Assembly (NCBI RefSeq): GCF_025602895.1
Contig: NW_026516404.1
Location: 1-55,748 of the forward strand
DNA: 55,748 nt
From: Polychytrium aggregatum
Taxonomy: Eukaryota; Chytridiomycota; Chytridiomycetes; Polychytriales
Reading direction: 5' to 3'
A model generated the notes under the pieces. It did no database searches and was not told where the DNA came from. It saw only the letters and a program-made list of their open reading frames with translations. Both the position numbers and the translations under genes were made by a program. This document shows, in pieces, positions 9,499-19,867 of this stretch (within the stretch, counting starts at the first letter, position 1; each line of letters opens with the position of its first letter).

Positions 9499-11722
9499 TC
9501 AACTATGTTCCGCTGGTTTGACAGCCTCTGCAGACTCGGGCCGGCTATTCAATGCCCAGATTGACTCTCCCACGACGATGAGCGACGGGCTGCCCACAGC
9601 TGCCGCGGCCACAATCTCGACAATTGTCTCGAGGGTGCCTGTGACGACCCGCTGCTCCGGCAGAGTTCCGTTCTCGATCACAGCCACGGGAGTCGCGCTT
9701 GGATATTCCTGCTCCAAGAACAGCTGGACAAGCTCCTTCAGCCGCAGGACAGACATCAGAACGACCGTCGAACGCTTCTCGTAGTACGGCGGGATGTTTG
9801 GATAGGCACCATTCTCGCCACGGCCTGAGAGTACCAGCACCTGGTCGGCAACGCCGCGGTGGGTCACAGGGATCATTGCGGCCTCGGGGACGGCAATGCA
9901 GGAGCTGATGCCAGGCACAACCGTGGGCTCGTATCCCTGCTCACGGAAGAATGCCACTTCTTCGCCACCCCGACCAAACAGGAACGGGTCGCCGCCCTTG
10001 AGCCGGACGACGGTTCGGCCTTTCTTCAGCTCTTCGAGGCACATGTCGTTGGCGCTGAGCTGGGCACGGTCGGACTGGCCCGCAGCCTTGCGCGGCACAA
10101 ACCTGAGGGCCGACTTTCGGATCAACTTGAGCACCGACGGCGACACCAGTTGGTCCGACACAACCACGTCGGCCGTCTTGAGGGCCTCGGCCGCCCGGAG
10201 CGTGAGCAGATCGGCCGGTCCTGGGCCTGCTCCCACCAGAATCAACTTGCCAGCGCGTCGGCCGAACCCGAGCGGAAGCGGAAGCGGGAGAGCTCGAACT
10301 CCGGATCCGACCATCGATACAATCGACACCGGAATGCCCACCAAAGCAGCTCCGGTCTGCTGGATGTACGACAGGGTTGAGTACGAGACCGTCTGGAGCG
10401 CTGTCGTGCCGTATCCCTTGGCAGCCGAAATGCTGCTGAGTCCGGCGGTAGCGATACCTCCAAGGAAACCAAGCGTCCCCTGGGGGCGAGATGACGCCTG
10501 GGCAGCTATGTCTTGGGACCGGGAGCCTCGGGAGATGGAGGCTTGGGGAGGGGGTGCCTCGCCCCGCTCGTACGAGTCCAGCAACTTCATCACCTGCGCA
10601 ATAGGATCAGCAGCATTGTAGTGTCAATGACCAGACCAGCGATTCAACGGTCTAATCGCAAACTCTGCCACGCCCGAGCATTTTCCGGGCGCACACACAC
10701 CTCGTCTTCGGTCATCTTGGCCATGTCTTCAAAGCTCCACTGGTCGCAGAGGCGGCTGAACCAGCGCATGCGCCGGTCGACCGACTCGGGGCTCATGTCC
10801 GCATGTCGCTCGCGGACCCGCTTTCGCAGGTTGCCGATCCGTTCAACAGCCCGGCATGTTTGCTCGGGTCCGCCAGGAAGCGAGCTGACCACATGGCTTC
10901 GGAGGCGGGCAGCTAGTCGAGGGCCGCAGCCGTTGGTGGAGATGCCGATCTGGCGAGCCGCATCCACAAACAGATCAAAGGATCAGCGGCGTCATTGCAT
11001 GGACGGCATGGGCGGTATTGCGCATTGGATGTGGGTTGCAGATATCCAGTTGGGATGAATTCCGCATCGGTAAGGTCGCAAGCCATCGATTGGATTGGGG
11101 TGTGGGTCGTCGATTGCATCGACAGATGCATATTTGGTACCGGGATGTTGATGTGACGCTGCGTTAGTGCATCGACAGGACGCCATATGCAATCCATCGG
11201 ACACAGATGCGACGACGCTCATGCCGGCCAAATCCCAAGCGATTCTCCAACTGAGGGCAAGCGCTTTCCGGTCCATGCGAGTGCCGGTCAACCCTGCTAT
11301 TGGCTGCTGACCTGCAACGGCCCCTCGCGATACTGAGCCATGAAGTAAAAGTCGCAGAGGTCCGGGATATCGGCGCAGTTGACGAGGATGCTTCGAGCAC
11401 GGCACAGCCGTGCGATCCGGGCCGACTCTTCGTGATCGTCAATGCAGGACAGGACCATATAGACACCGCCGTCGAGGTCCAGATCGGCGTCGTCAAAGTT
11501 GCGGTCCAGATGGCGCACCTGGCCCAGGTCGATGCGTTGCTGCACAGCGGCCGTGAGGCCGGTCTGCGGCGCTACGATCGTGACCCGGGCATCGGCGTCT
11601 AGGGCGAAGAAGATACGCCCGGTGGCTTCCTTGCCTCCTCCGACGATGAGGACGTGCTTGTCAGCGAGTCGTAGGGCGGCCAGGAATGACGCCTGTCCGT
11701 GGACCTGTTTGAGCTCGGCCAT
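9499..11722 (-). CDS. Fused siroheme synthase (Met8-type dehydrogenase plus uroporphyrinogen-III methyltransferase)
   Basis: Exons 11722-11312, 10949-10701 and 10593-9499; 584 residues. The N-terminal part is a Met8-type precorrin-2 dehydrogenase/ferrochelatase with an NAD-binding loop (VLIVGGGKEATGR) and the GPLQ-IGISTNGCGPRLAARLR segment split by intron 1. From about residue 336 a SUMT domain follows, with VGAGPGPADLLTLRAAEAL, RLKGGDPFLFGRGGEE and VVPGISSC. Together these can convert uroporphyrinogen III to siroheme, the cofactor of sulfite and nitrite reductase, as bacterial CysG does. Budding yeast splits these jobs between Met8 and Met1. Residues about 258-330 between the domains are unusually hydrophobic and Gly-rich (GAALVGIPVSIVSMVGSGV), which may be a membrane-associating linker. 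Intron 1 is long (362 bp). Confidence 0.93.
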
Positions 11723-12382
11723 GGCGGTTGGAGGGAGAGTGGCTGTACTTGGGAGAAGAGAGATGGCGGGTGGGGGTTCTCGGGCAGTTCTGCTTTTCTG
11801 GCGAGGACTTGCACAGTGCGGTTCGGTCGTGGACAGTGCGGCTCGGTCTTTCTGTTCGACAGCTCAGCTTGGTCTGGCTTGATCGGGACGGTATGCTCGA
11901 AAGAGCGCAATCAGCCCTGTGCCTGATTTCGGTGTGGCTTTTTTTGGCAGCGCAGTCGGGCACGTGGAATGGCGTGGGCCATGGGACAGGCATGGTCGAC
12001 TCAGGGCCGTATCCAGCATGGCAGGCGGGCACTCGACAGCAGGGCCCTGAACATACACCGCTCATCACACACCGTCAAGTGGATATAATCATTTCCCTGT
12101 GTGGGGCGAAGTATCCAGCACAGCGAGCGAACAGGCAAGGTCGCTGGTTTGGGTACCGATCCAAGCCGTCCAGCCAGATCGATCAGCATCAACCAATGTG
12201 AAGGTGTCCCGGTTCAAATCAAGTTCGCTGTAACGAGCGCCAATACCAATCACGAATACGTCATTTGCACACAATCCACACCGTCGGGCCATTCACATAT
12301 TTCGAGTAACCTGCTTCGGATAAGCCGCCTCTCCTCTTCACCGCCAGCCCCGTTGGCCTCTGCGTCCCATCGTTCTGTCGTG
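11723..12382. other. Divergent promoter region, siroheme synthase / CCP5
   Basis: No gene is supported. The frame open to the left of ATG 12383 reaches 12101 but starts with a non-ATG codon and lacks family similarity. A CCCTGAACATACACCGC stretch near 12049-12065 resembles one box of the dispersed repeat, without its hairpin. Confidence 0.45.
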
Positions 12383-14572
12383 ATGAAGGTCCAGATCGAC
12401 GAGTTCGAGTTTGACTCGGACTTTGACTCCGGCAACCTCGAAAGGGTTGTTGATCCGCTGGGCGGCGCTGGTCTCGAGGACTCGTCTGCGGCCCCTTTTC
12501 CGGCGACGAAGGGAACCCGGCGATTTGTTCTGTTCACACGGCCCGATGGCGCCGAGGAAGGCGCAACCCTGTCATCTAGCGACAAGAACAGGACATGGTT
12601 CCACTTTTCCGTTCGGCTCGCATCTGGCCCAGAAGTCTGCAGCGAGAATCGTTCGGATGCGAGCGCTGGCCCCAAGAAAACATTGTCCTCGCCAGCCAAG
12701 GGAGCATCGGCCAGGCGAATGCTTCCGAGTCGGGGTAGCGACTCTCTCACTCGCCTTACAAAGCCCGTCCAGTTGATCTTTCCGAACCTGAACAAGGTCC
12801 AGAAGCTCTTTGTGGCAGGGATGCGGCCATTCTTCCGCCGGGACGGCGACGGAGGCTGGAAGCGGATCTCACGGGCCCCGCTCTTCAAAGCTTTCGACTC
12901 GGGCATGCGGCTCTGCTTCGAGTTTGACTTCTACGAGGCAATGTCCTCGACAGAGCTGCAGCAGCTCCCGCGCATTGATATCAAGTACTACTTTGCATAC
13001 GGGATGCCGTACTCGTGTGCTGATCTCCATCTCCGACTGAACTGCCTCGATGCATTGTTCAAGGCCCACAACCCAAAGGCTGTCCCGAGCCTGCCCTCGA
13101 TCACTCAGACGGTGAGAAAGTCCATCCAAGACACACACGCCTCGATCGATCGTCTTGGAAAGACTGCTGGCACAACCGCGGAGGTCGGCAGCCTCTACTG
13201 GCATCGCGATACTTTGGCCGAATCGATCGAAAAACTCCCGATCGAGGTTCTGACAATCACGTCCACTGAGGACATGCTCGAGATTGAAGAGGATTGCCGC
13301 ATCCAAGGGCTCTTCCCTGACAGGGCTATCCCAAGAGCCAAGCGATTTCTGATGGCAAACGAGCAGAATCAGAGACCATCACTCGACGGCGGCGACACCG
13401 GCGATTCCTCAGGATCCCACAGCACCAGTCCTGCCAGCGACAGCAACTCGAGCCGCACTTCGCGATCCTCCCACCGCGACATTCCGGTTGGCAATCGCAA
13501 GTCCCGGACTAAGCAAGGCGCCAAGGCCGCTGGGAAGCGGTTCGTGTTTGTGAGCGGACGGGTGCATCCTGGTGAAGCGGTGGCCAGTTACATGTTGGAC
13601 GGGTTTCTCGGCTTTATTATCTCGGCCGATCCTCGAGCCAAGCTCCTGAGGAGCATGTTTGTTTTCAAGATCGTCCCGATGCTGAACCCGGACGGTGTGC
13701 GCCTGGGCTGCTATCGTGGCGATGGTCGTGCAGTTAACCTCAATCGAGTCTACGACGACCCGGACCCAGTGCTGCATCCGACCATCCACGCAACGAAGCA
13801 GTATATCGGCTACCTGTCGATGCTTGGGTCGATCGCATACTATTTCGATTTTCACGGCCATGCCAACAAATTCGGGTGCTTTCTGTTTGGCAACCGGCTC
13901 CCGTTGCTCGACGACCGCATTCAATCCTGGATGTTTGCTCGGTGCATGGAGCTCAACTGCCCGCAGTTTGACATTCAAAAGTGCGAGTTTCTGCGCTACG
14001 AAGCCCCGGATTCGGCCGGAAGCGCACGCTCTCTCCAAGAACGGAGCGACAATATGAACCGCGACCGAAGCGGCCGGGCGGTCATGTTCCGCGAGTTTGG
14101 GATCGTCCATAGCTATACGATCGAGGCCAACTACCACTGCTGCCAGAAGCCGACAAGGGTGACTCCCCGACGGATGCGGGATGCTGGCTTGTCAAGTCCA
14201 CCGGTATATCCGAAAGCAATATTGGGCAAGGGATGGTCTGTTGACGAGCTGGAAGGCATGGGCAAGGCCGTAGCCATCTCGATCTTGGACACGGCAAGAG
14301 CAAACCCATACACCCGCGTTTCTTGGCCAACGGCACAGACCTGGGCGAGGGAACAAGCCATGGCAATGTCCAAAGAGCCAAGTTCGGGAGGCTCCAGTTC
14401 GTCGTCGCTCGTGTCGATCAGCTCCATCGGGTCCGAGGCGCCATCGCCGCGGGAGCGCCCTGACGGAGATTCACTGCGGATCAGCGTTCGACTAAAGTCC
14501 ATCAATCTGAATGACCAGTACTCGAAGCGGCCTGCAGACCCCTCCCGAGCAGTACCAGCGCTGCAACGATGA
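12383..14572 (+). CDS. Cytosolic carboxypeptidase, CCP5/AGBL5-like (M14)
   Basis: Intronless, 729 residues. The N-terminus (FDSDFDSGNLERV) and the N-domain (RTWFHFSVR, NLNKVQKLFVAGMRPFFRR, YYFAYGMPYS) follow the CCP5 layout, so ATG 12383 is the start. The catalytic domain has the zinc ligands His395 and Glu398 (VHPGE) and His491 (DFHGH), and the general base Glu581 (TIEANYH), all intact. The substrate pocket region reads MLNPDGVRLGCYRGDG and VNLNRVY. CCP5 enzymes remove branch-point glutamates from polyglutamylated tubulin in cilia and flagella, which fits a zoospore-forming fungus. A Ser-rich insertion (about residues 330-385) interrupts the catalytic domain, and the C-terminal tail is Ser-rich. 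The gene converges on the GGPP synthase, and a short copy of the dispersed 3' repeat follows 190 bases after the stop. Confidence 0.93.
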   Translation: MKVQIDEFEFDSDFDSGNLERVVDPLGGAGLEDSSAAPFPATKGTRRFVLFTRPDGAEEGATLSSSDKNRTWFHFSVRLASGPEVCSENRSDASAGPKKTLSSPAKGASARRMLPSRGSDSLTRLTKPVQLIFPNLNKVQKLFVAGMRPFFRRDGDGGWKRISRAPLFKAFDSGMRLCFEFDFYEAMSSTELQQLPRIDIKYYFAYGMPYSCADLHLRLNCLDALFKAHNPKAVPSLPSITQTVRKSIQDTHASIDRLGKTAGTTAEVGSLYWHRDTLAESIEKLPIEVLTITSTEDMLEIEEDCRIQGLFPDRAIPRAKRFLMANEQNQRPSLDGGDTGDSSGSHSTSPASDSNSSRTSRSSHRDIPVGNRKSRTKQGAKAAGKRFVFVSGRVHPGEAVASYMLDGFLGFIISADPRAKLLRSMFVFKIVPMLNPDGVRLGCYRGDGRAVNLNRVYDDPDPVLHPTIHATKQYIGYLSMLGSIAYYFDFHGHANKFGCFLFGNRLPLLDDRIQSWMFARCMELNCPQFDIQKCEFLRYEAPDSAGSARSLQERSDNMNRDRSGRAVMFREFGIVHSYTIEANYHCCQKPTRVTPRRMRDAGLSSPPVYPKAILGKGWSVDELEGMGKAVAISILDTARANPYTRVSWPTAQTWAREQAMAMSKEPSSGGSSSSSLVSISSIGSEAPSPRERPDGDSLRISVRLKSINLNDQYSKRPADPSRAVPALQR

Positions 14573-14763
14573 ATGTGCGCGAGTCGGGATCAAGAGCGCA
14601 TGCAGAAGTACATGTTAGTGGCAGCAGCCGCAGATGAGGGTAACATCTCCAGCGTGGAGTACGGCAGGTTGTCGCCAGCAAGTATGTGCAATACATCTAC
14701 GGGTGCAGATACAACGAAACGTGCCGCTTGTTCCATAGCCCAGCACCAGTGGCAGTTGTTCCA
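14573..14763. other. CCP5 3' flank
   Basis: Short flank without a recognised AATAAA, ending at the hairpin of the repeat copy below. Confidence 0.4.
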
Positions 14764-14815
14764 AAACAAACGGGGCGGTGACCCTGTTCTCTGGCATCAG
14801 AGCCCTGAAGTCCGC
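14764..14815 (+). repeat. 3'-flank repeat copy R1 (short), downstream of CCP5
   Basis: AAACGGGGCGGTGACCCTGT (14768-14787) forms a short stem, followed by TCTGGCATCAGAGCCCTGAAG. This is the same order (hairpin, then a CCTGAA box) as the longer copies. It is in the sense orientation of the CCP5 gene. It is the shortest and weakest of the six gene-linked copies. Confidence 0.5.
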
Positions 14816-14879
14816 TGATCATCTGGAGGCAGCCGTGGCTTGCGATTTGTTTCCAGTCCTGGCTGGCAATCTCTTGGTT

Positions 14880-15172
14880 TCGTGGGTTTCGGGAAGCATG
14901 GTCTTGAATACACCGGACGATCTCTGTGGCGACAATCGGCCGGTATTGACGTCGCGATGCGGGAGTGTCGTGTATTCATTCGACCCTCTGGACAGCTCCG
15001 TACAGTATCAACATATTGGCCTTCTCGAGTCAGTTGGCTTGCAGGCACTGTGGACGTGCTCTTTGGTCATGATAGCGATGAGCAGTGTGTGTATATTCAG
15101 GACCACAAATCAACGACAACCCCGGCTCAAAGCAGGGTGTCCTGTTTCAATTGGGTACGCTGTATTCAGTTC
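14880..15172 (-). repeat. 3'-flank repeat copy R2 (long), at the GGPP synthase stop codon
   Basis: Read on the minus strand it starts ATACAGCGTACCC, then the hairpin GAAACAGGACACCCTGCTTT (from 15148), GTTGTCGTTGATTTGTGG, CCTGAATATACACAC, ATCATGACCAAAG, CTCGAGAAGG, ATATGTTGATA and CGGAGCTGTCCAGAGGGTCG. It shares all of these blocks with copy R4 at 44349. The right part (CACTCCCGCATCGCGA, GATTGTCG, TGCTCCCGAAACC-like) is shared with copy R6. It overlaps the last codons and the stop of the GGPP synthase. Confidence 0.88.
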
Positions 15173-17211
15173 GCAGGAAACCTATGATGCCCTCCAGGGC
15201 TGGGTTGCCCCCGAGCCGGGCTATCTCGTCGAGGGCCTTCTTCTCAATATCGAAGAGGTAGTTGCGGGTGTATTCGAACGACCCGTTGTCCTCCAGCAGT
15301 TTGATCGCATACTGCTTGACAGACACATCCTTGGTCCTCTGTCGAAGTATATCTGATCCAGCAAATTTGAGACGTCCAGTGAGTGTGCTGTCGTTATCTA
15401 TCTGGACAGGGCAGAGCACTTGAAGCTGGCACCTTCGATGTGACCAAGGACACGGACGAAGATCGGCACGACAGTATCCCTGTGGCCGTGAAGTAGCTGT
15501 AGCATCACAATGGCCCATCTATTCGAATGGTGTGCTGCGTCTTACTCTGTATCTGCTGTCCGGACTCGTTCTTGTTGTGCTTGATGCCGTGAATCAGCAC
15601 AAACGAAAACTTGCCCTCGGTCAGATCTTCGGCAAAGCCCTTGTTCTCTGTGTACTATTGGCAGGACCGAGCAAGAACCCGCGGGTCGCAGCGGGTTCGC
15701 ATGCAGCATTGTGAGTCTCCAAAGCGATCCCAGCACGCCGCCTGTGGTTCAACTGCTTAGCCATCAATCTCGAGTTGCCGAGTATGCTGCACAGCCATGC
15801 CTACCGTCTTGGAGTGGAGATTGATGTAGTCATCGCGGATCTGGAAATGAAGCCCAAGAATGTCTACCAGGGGAACGTAGTCGCTGCACAGAGGATGCAA
15901 TCAGTCGTCTTCTTTCAGTCAGAGCTTTCCACTGAACCACTGCCTCAACTCTGCTGCCTTGAACCACACGAGGCACTCACGATTTGCATCCCGAGGCGAT
16001 TTCCATCATCTTGACGGCCAGGCGCAACAATCCACCCGTTTCTGCGCAAGAAAGGCGTTTGCTTGAGTCAAGAAGCAATGTCCATCGAAACGTCCAGGCG
16101 GTGGCTTTGATGCACCTTCCATCACGCTGTGCAGGACAGATGCGACTTTGATACACTACTGTTTCCAATCATCTCCAGGTATTCCTCCTCAGAGGGGCAG
16201 ATACAGCTGTCGCGCCAGTACAGCTCCATTCCCTGTCCCCGATGCAGAAGCAGGAGCTCTTCTGTAAAGACCTTGACGATTTCAGCACAGTTGAGCTGCA
16301 GCAGCTTTTGCAGTGCCAGGAAGTATCTGTTGGTGTGGATTCGAGGATAGTGCGGCTCGTGAGTGGAGGTATGCACAGCGACAACGACGGTGTCTGTTCC
16401 AGGCGCGGCCATCCTCCCCTCGGCCCTTGCAATCCTTGCCGAGCGGGCGACTTCCGGTCCAGCTGTTATATCAGCAGAGGACATACACATGATTTGCACA
16501 GTTGATGGTGAGAGGCACGCCGTAAATCTTGTGGGCGACTATACGAGGCATCCAAGGGTTAGCGCCGCGAAGTGTGGCTGGCCGAGCCAGCCGTAGCTTG
16601 GTAGGTTAGTTCCAGGCATGCCACGAGCTCACACCTGGAATGCCACGACGCAAGTCTGAGTTGTCTTGGATGTCGTCGATGCTAGAGAAGATGGGAGTCG
16701 GTATGAGTTGCACACGGGCAGCATATCGGTGTGATGGCAGGACCGTTGGTGGTGCTGTTGCCTGAGGGATTCTTGGCGCACTCCTCAGGGCCAGCCACGA
16801 TCCCGCGGATCCGATGCGTGCAGCAGCACGATGCGATGCATACAGTAGACTCGAGTTGTGGAGCATTTCGATGGCATCGCGGATGACGGCAAGTTTCTCA
16901 GGAGGAACATGAATCCACGCATCGAAAGCGTTCATCAGTTTGGAGCGGAATTCCTTGCCGCGCTGTCGCCATAGATACAGAAACGGCTCGAGTATGTCCT
17001 GGAGGAGCAGGAGGTACAGGAACAGGGATGGTCTTGACGTTAGAGTAGCGGATATGATGTGGGATGTGCTCCCCAGATCGAGAGGGACGACATGCCACAG
17101 CCGATCCTGTTGTGAGTGGGCTGGCTCTTGGGTGCAAGATCATCGGTTCGTTCTGGACGGTACCTTCTCGATCGGATGGCTGATATCGAAGGGAAGGTGG
17201 CTGCTGGACAT
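15147..17211 (-). CDS. Geranylgeranyl diphosphate synthase
   Basis: Nine exons: 17211-17164, 16998-16844, 16681-16635, 16538-16487, 16326-16160, 16041-15981, 15883-15805, 15654-15546 and 15352-15147. All phases join, giving 307 residues (human GGPS1 has 300). The first Asp-rich motif is [15 protein letters not shown] (Asp70, Asp71, Asp74), interrupted by intron 2. The second is [13 protein letters not shown] (Asp194, Asp195). Other family blocks are [33 protein letters not shown] and [10 protein letters not shown]. The enzyme adds IPP units to make the C20 diphosphate used for Rab/Rho prenylation. The stop TGA (15149-15147) is built from the first bases of the repeat hairpin, and the last six or seven codons (EYSVPN) lie within the repeat's leading block. 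Confidence 0.95.
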
Positions 17212-17484
17212 GCTTGCGTTCGGGACGGTTGCGATCGACGAGACGATGGGCGGCGGAGACGATGAGCAATTGAAACGGCGAGTGTCAGCGGGTGATGCTG
17301 GCAGCGACGTGGAGCCGACCAGGGGGCAAGGGCCAAAGAATTAGGGCTGGCCGAACCAGGGTGAACGGGGCAGACGAGCAGAACCAAACAGCACCGCACT
17401 TTGACCCAGATCCAGACACCACATCACCCAACCACCGCATCGTCCAACCACCGCATCGTCGGCCAGATACCATCCAGAGATACC

Positions 17485-18911
17485 ATGGCACATCCCGATC
17501 TGCCATCGCCGCTCAACTCGACTGACAAAAGTATGGTGATCGTCGATAATCTGCTCACCAAATCCATCCGCTTCATCCCAGCCCATCCGGCAGGATACTA
17601 ATATTCACGCTCCCGCAGTCACCATCGCGCTCTTGGGCGATGCCGGCGTTGGAAAATCGTCGCTGGCCCACATGATATGCAATCAGCAGCCTCTATCGGC
17701 ACCTTCGAGGACAGTTGGATGCAGTCTGCATGTCAAGGTTAGCATCGCCTGGCAGCCTCGGCGGCAGCGGCGTCTATTCACCAGTCCGGTCGAATCTGTC
17801 CTCATCCTCGATTGCGGTTTCCTGACTTGCACCGCCGTTGTCCTTTCGACGCCGCGACATTTGCCCCCTGCTTGCCCATCCGACTCTGGAAGATCCACGA
17901 ACACAGTCGGCGGAAAAAGACGTTCTTTGTTGAGCTGATCGACATTGGCGGCAGCGCAACCAGGCATCGGTCATCGAGGCATGTGTTTTATCGGAACGGG
18001 ATCGATGCGGTCATGCTGGTTCACGACTGCACCAACTCCAAGTCATTCAACAACCTGGCCAAGTGGCGAGCCGATGTCTTCGAGAGCCTGCGGAGCCTTG
18101 AATCCAAGAAGCAACGATCGTTGAGCTCGTCAGGTATTGCTGCTCTTCATGCTTGCTTACTGTCCACTCGACTGCTCCTGTCGACGACTCACTCGCTGTC
18201 TTGGTAGTGGGTGGGTCAGGGGGAGTATGTTCTCGTCGGTATCCTGAAATACGAAGCTATTTCCAACAGGCTTCGAGCTGGACGTCTGTGTAAGCACGGA
18301 AACCTCATCCCTTTCCTCATCGACCGGCGACATCCCTGTCCTGACCGTCGGCACCAAGATCGACCTGACAGAGGGCACTGCGAGCCGATACCGACAGATG
18401 CCGCACGACGGCGATCTGTCTGTATTCGTTGTATGTAGAGCCGATGGACTGAGAGCAAGAGCCGCGCACAGCGAGACCACGACCGACTGTGCGGCTGCAT
18501 GATTGTGCGATTTGCACCCGTGTGCGAAAGAATGGAACGAGTTCTGCTGGCTAACGTTATGTTTCGCCGACGGCCGTCCAAGTCGACCCTGTCCTACGAA
18601 TCCTATTCCACTGTCGAGCCGTTCTTTTCATCGTTCTTCGAGAGTATCATCGACAGCAAGCTCCACCCGCTCCACGAACGAAGCCATCCTTTGCCGCACA
18701 CACAGTACCAACCACGAGACGCCGTCTACAGCAACGGTAGGATGAACCTGTCTCGCCACAAGCGGAGGAGATGCATGGGGTTCTGGCAAGTCCGGTCAGC
18801 GGATGGCTATAGGGCGGACTCCACTGACTCTTTGTGGGGACTTTGACTGATCTTGCAGACTCCCAGCGACGGCGGCACATTGTTCCTGGCGAGAAGGCCG
18901 GATACTTTTAG
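17485..18911 (+). CDS. RABL3-like small GTPase
   Basis: Exons 17485-17530, 17619-17737, 17893-18133, 18270-18430, 18583-18736 and 18859-18911; 257 residues. The P-loop reads LLGDAGVGKSSLAH and is followed by SRTVGCSLHVK, as in RABL3/LIP1 (WTVGCSVDVR). The switch 2 region is ELIDIGGSA, again RABL3-like (ELWDVGGS) rather than the Rab WDTAGQE. The base motif is TVGTKID. The C-terminus ends EKAGYF without a prenylation cysteine, as expected of this Rab-like group. Branch-site-like CTAAT (17599) and CTAAC (18551) support introns 1 and 4. The boundaries of exons 3 and 5 are the least certain. Animal RABL3 has roles in prenylation and trafficking. A repeat copy starts a few bases after the stop. Confidence 0.82.
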
Positions 18912-18914
18912 AAA

Positions 18915-19030
18915 TGCACACAGAACGAAAGGGGCTGTCGCACTTCTGGGTTCTGAATACACACCCATCCACTATGGCCAAAGGATATGTCCAAAGAGAT
19001 CGACATTGTGGTTGCCTTTGGGGCGGCTTC
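18915..19030 (+). repeat. 3'-flank repeat copy R3, just after the RABL3 stop
   Basis: Contains CTTCTGGGTTCTGAATACAC, ACCCATCC and GACATTGTGGTTGCCTTTGG. These match copy R5 at 47996 (TTTCTGGGTCCTGAATATAC, GACATTGCGATTACCTTTGG), defining a subfamily with its own right half. The hairpin region is decayed (GAACGAAAGGGGCTG). Sense orientation relative to RABL3; it begins 4-10 bases after TAG 18909-18911. Confidence 0.75.
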
Positions 19031-19129
19031 GTTTCGTTTCGTTTGTTCGCTTGCTTGGTTGCTTGTGTGTGTTTCGGTTCGTTTAATTCGTTATTGCTTT
19101 CTTTCTTTTTTTTTTGGATTCCGGGCTAT

Positions 19130-19290
19130 ACCTGTATTACAGTCAATCCAATTAAAAACGGGACACCCGTGTTTTTGACCATTGAACGAATATTTTGTTC
19201 CCCAATGTTATCGCGCGCTGGCCATGACCATTCGCCAGTGTGTCCAAGAGCGCCATTCGCCGCTGGCACTCCGAGTCCAGTGTGCATGTC
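19130..19290 (+). repeat. Probable degenerate repeat copy R3b
   Basis: AAACGGGACACCCGTGTTT (about 19157-19175) forms a near-perfect stem with different bases from the other copies. It is preceded by TTACAGTCAATCCAATT, resembling ATACAGCGTACCTATTT, and followed by CATGACCATTCGCCAGTGTG, resembling the CATGACCAAACAGGGTG block. Same strand as R3. Confidence 0.45.
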
Positions 19291-19867
19291 GATTGTGGAG
19301 ACCGGAGAGCGACCGGTGGTCTTCACTCGGAGGCTGCCAAAGTGATTTGATGTATTTCTTGTGGCTTTGCTTGACGCAAGCACATCCCATACTACATCGC
19401 TGATACATGCCGGTGCGTGTCGTTGGGGCTGCTGGTCAATCTCGTTTGTGGCGGGTGGTCGTCCTTCGGCAGCGCCGTGCACAGACCCGACATGGATCCG
19501 TCCATGCACCCTCCCCCTTGGCAGATCTCGCACAGACCGATGGCAGCCCAGGCCACTGCGATCCCCACCACCGACACTGTCTCGCCCAGCCAAGGAAAGT
19601 GTGGCGGCGTGGTCTTTGTCGCTGCCACCTGCGTCCACGGGCGATGTGCTGCCGGCAAGGACCGGCTGCAAGGAAAAGGCTGTCGTCCGTGAGGCCTGAC
19701 CCGATACGGCTGTCCTGGACCCAAGACCAGCGCCGGCCCCAGCGCCCTTTTGCCAGCATCATCCTTCGCTGGCATTGGACCCGCCAGCCCGTCCAACCCG
19801 TCCGGCCGAGCCCAGCCCAGCATCGCATCTGCTCGCATCCCTCTCTCTGGCGGCTCTGCTCTCCCAG
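19291..19867. other. Upstream region of the AhpD-like gene
   Basis: No gene is supported. The overlapping frames on both strands here show no family features. It presumably contains the promoter and leader of the gene starting at 19868. Confidence 0.4.

Noticed and set aside
12040..12200. A repeat copy upstream of CCP5
   Set aside because: CCCTGAACATACACCGC resembles one box of the repeat, but no hairpin precedes it and the right part does not align well by eye. A profile search would be needed.
12101..12382. Extending the CCP5-like protein 94 residues upstream
   Set aside because: The extension begins with a non-ATG codon and lacks family similarity, while ATG 12383 aligns with the normal CCP5 N-terminus.
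14880..15172. Reading repeat copy R2 as an LTR or a hammerhead ribozyme
   Set aside because: No TG...CA ends, polypurine tract or target duplication could be identified. The GAAAC and CTGA-like strings do not occur in the order or spacing of a hammerhead core.
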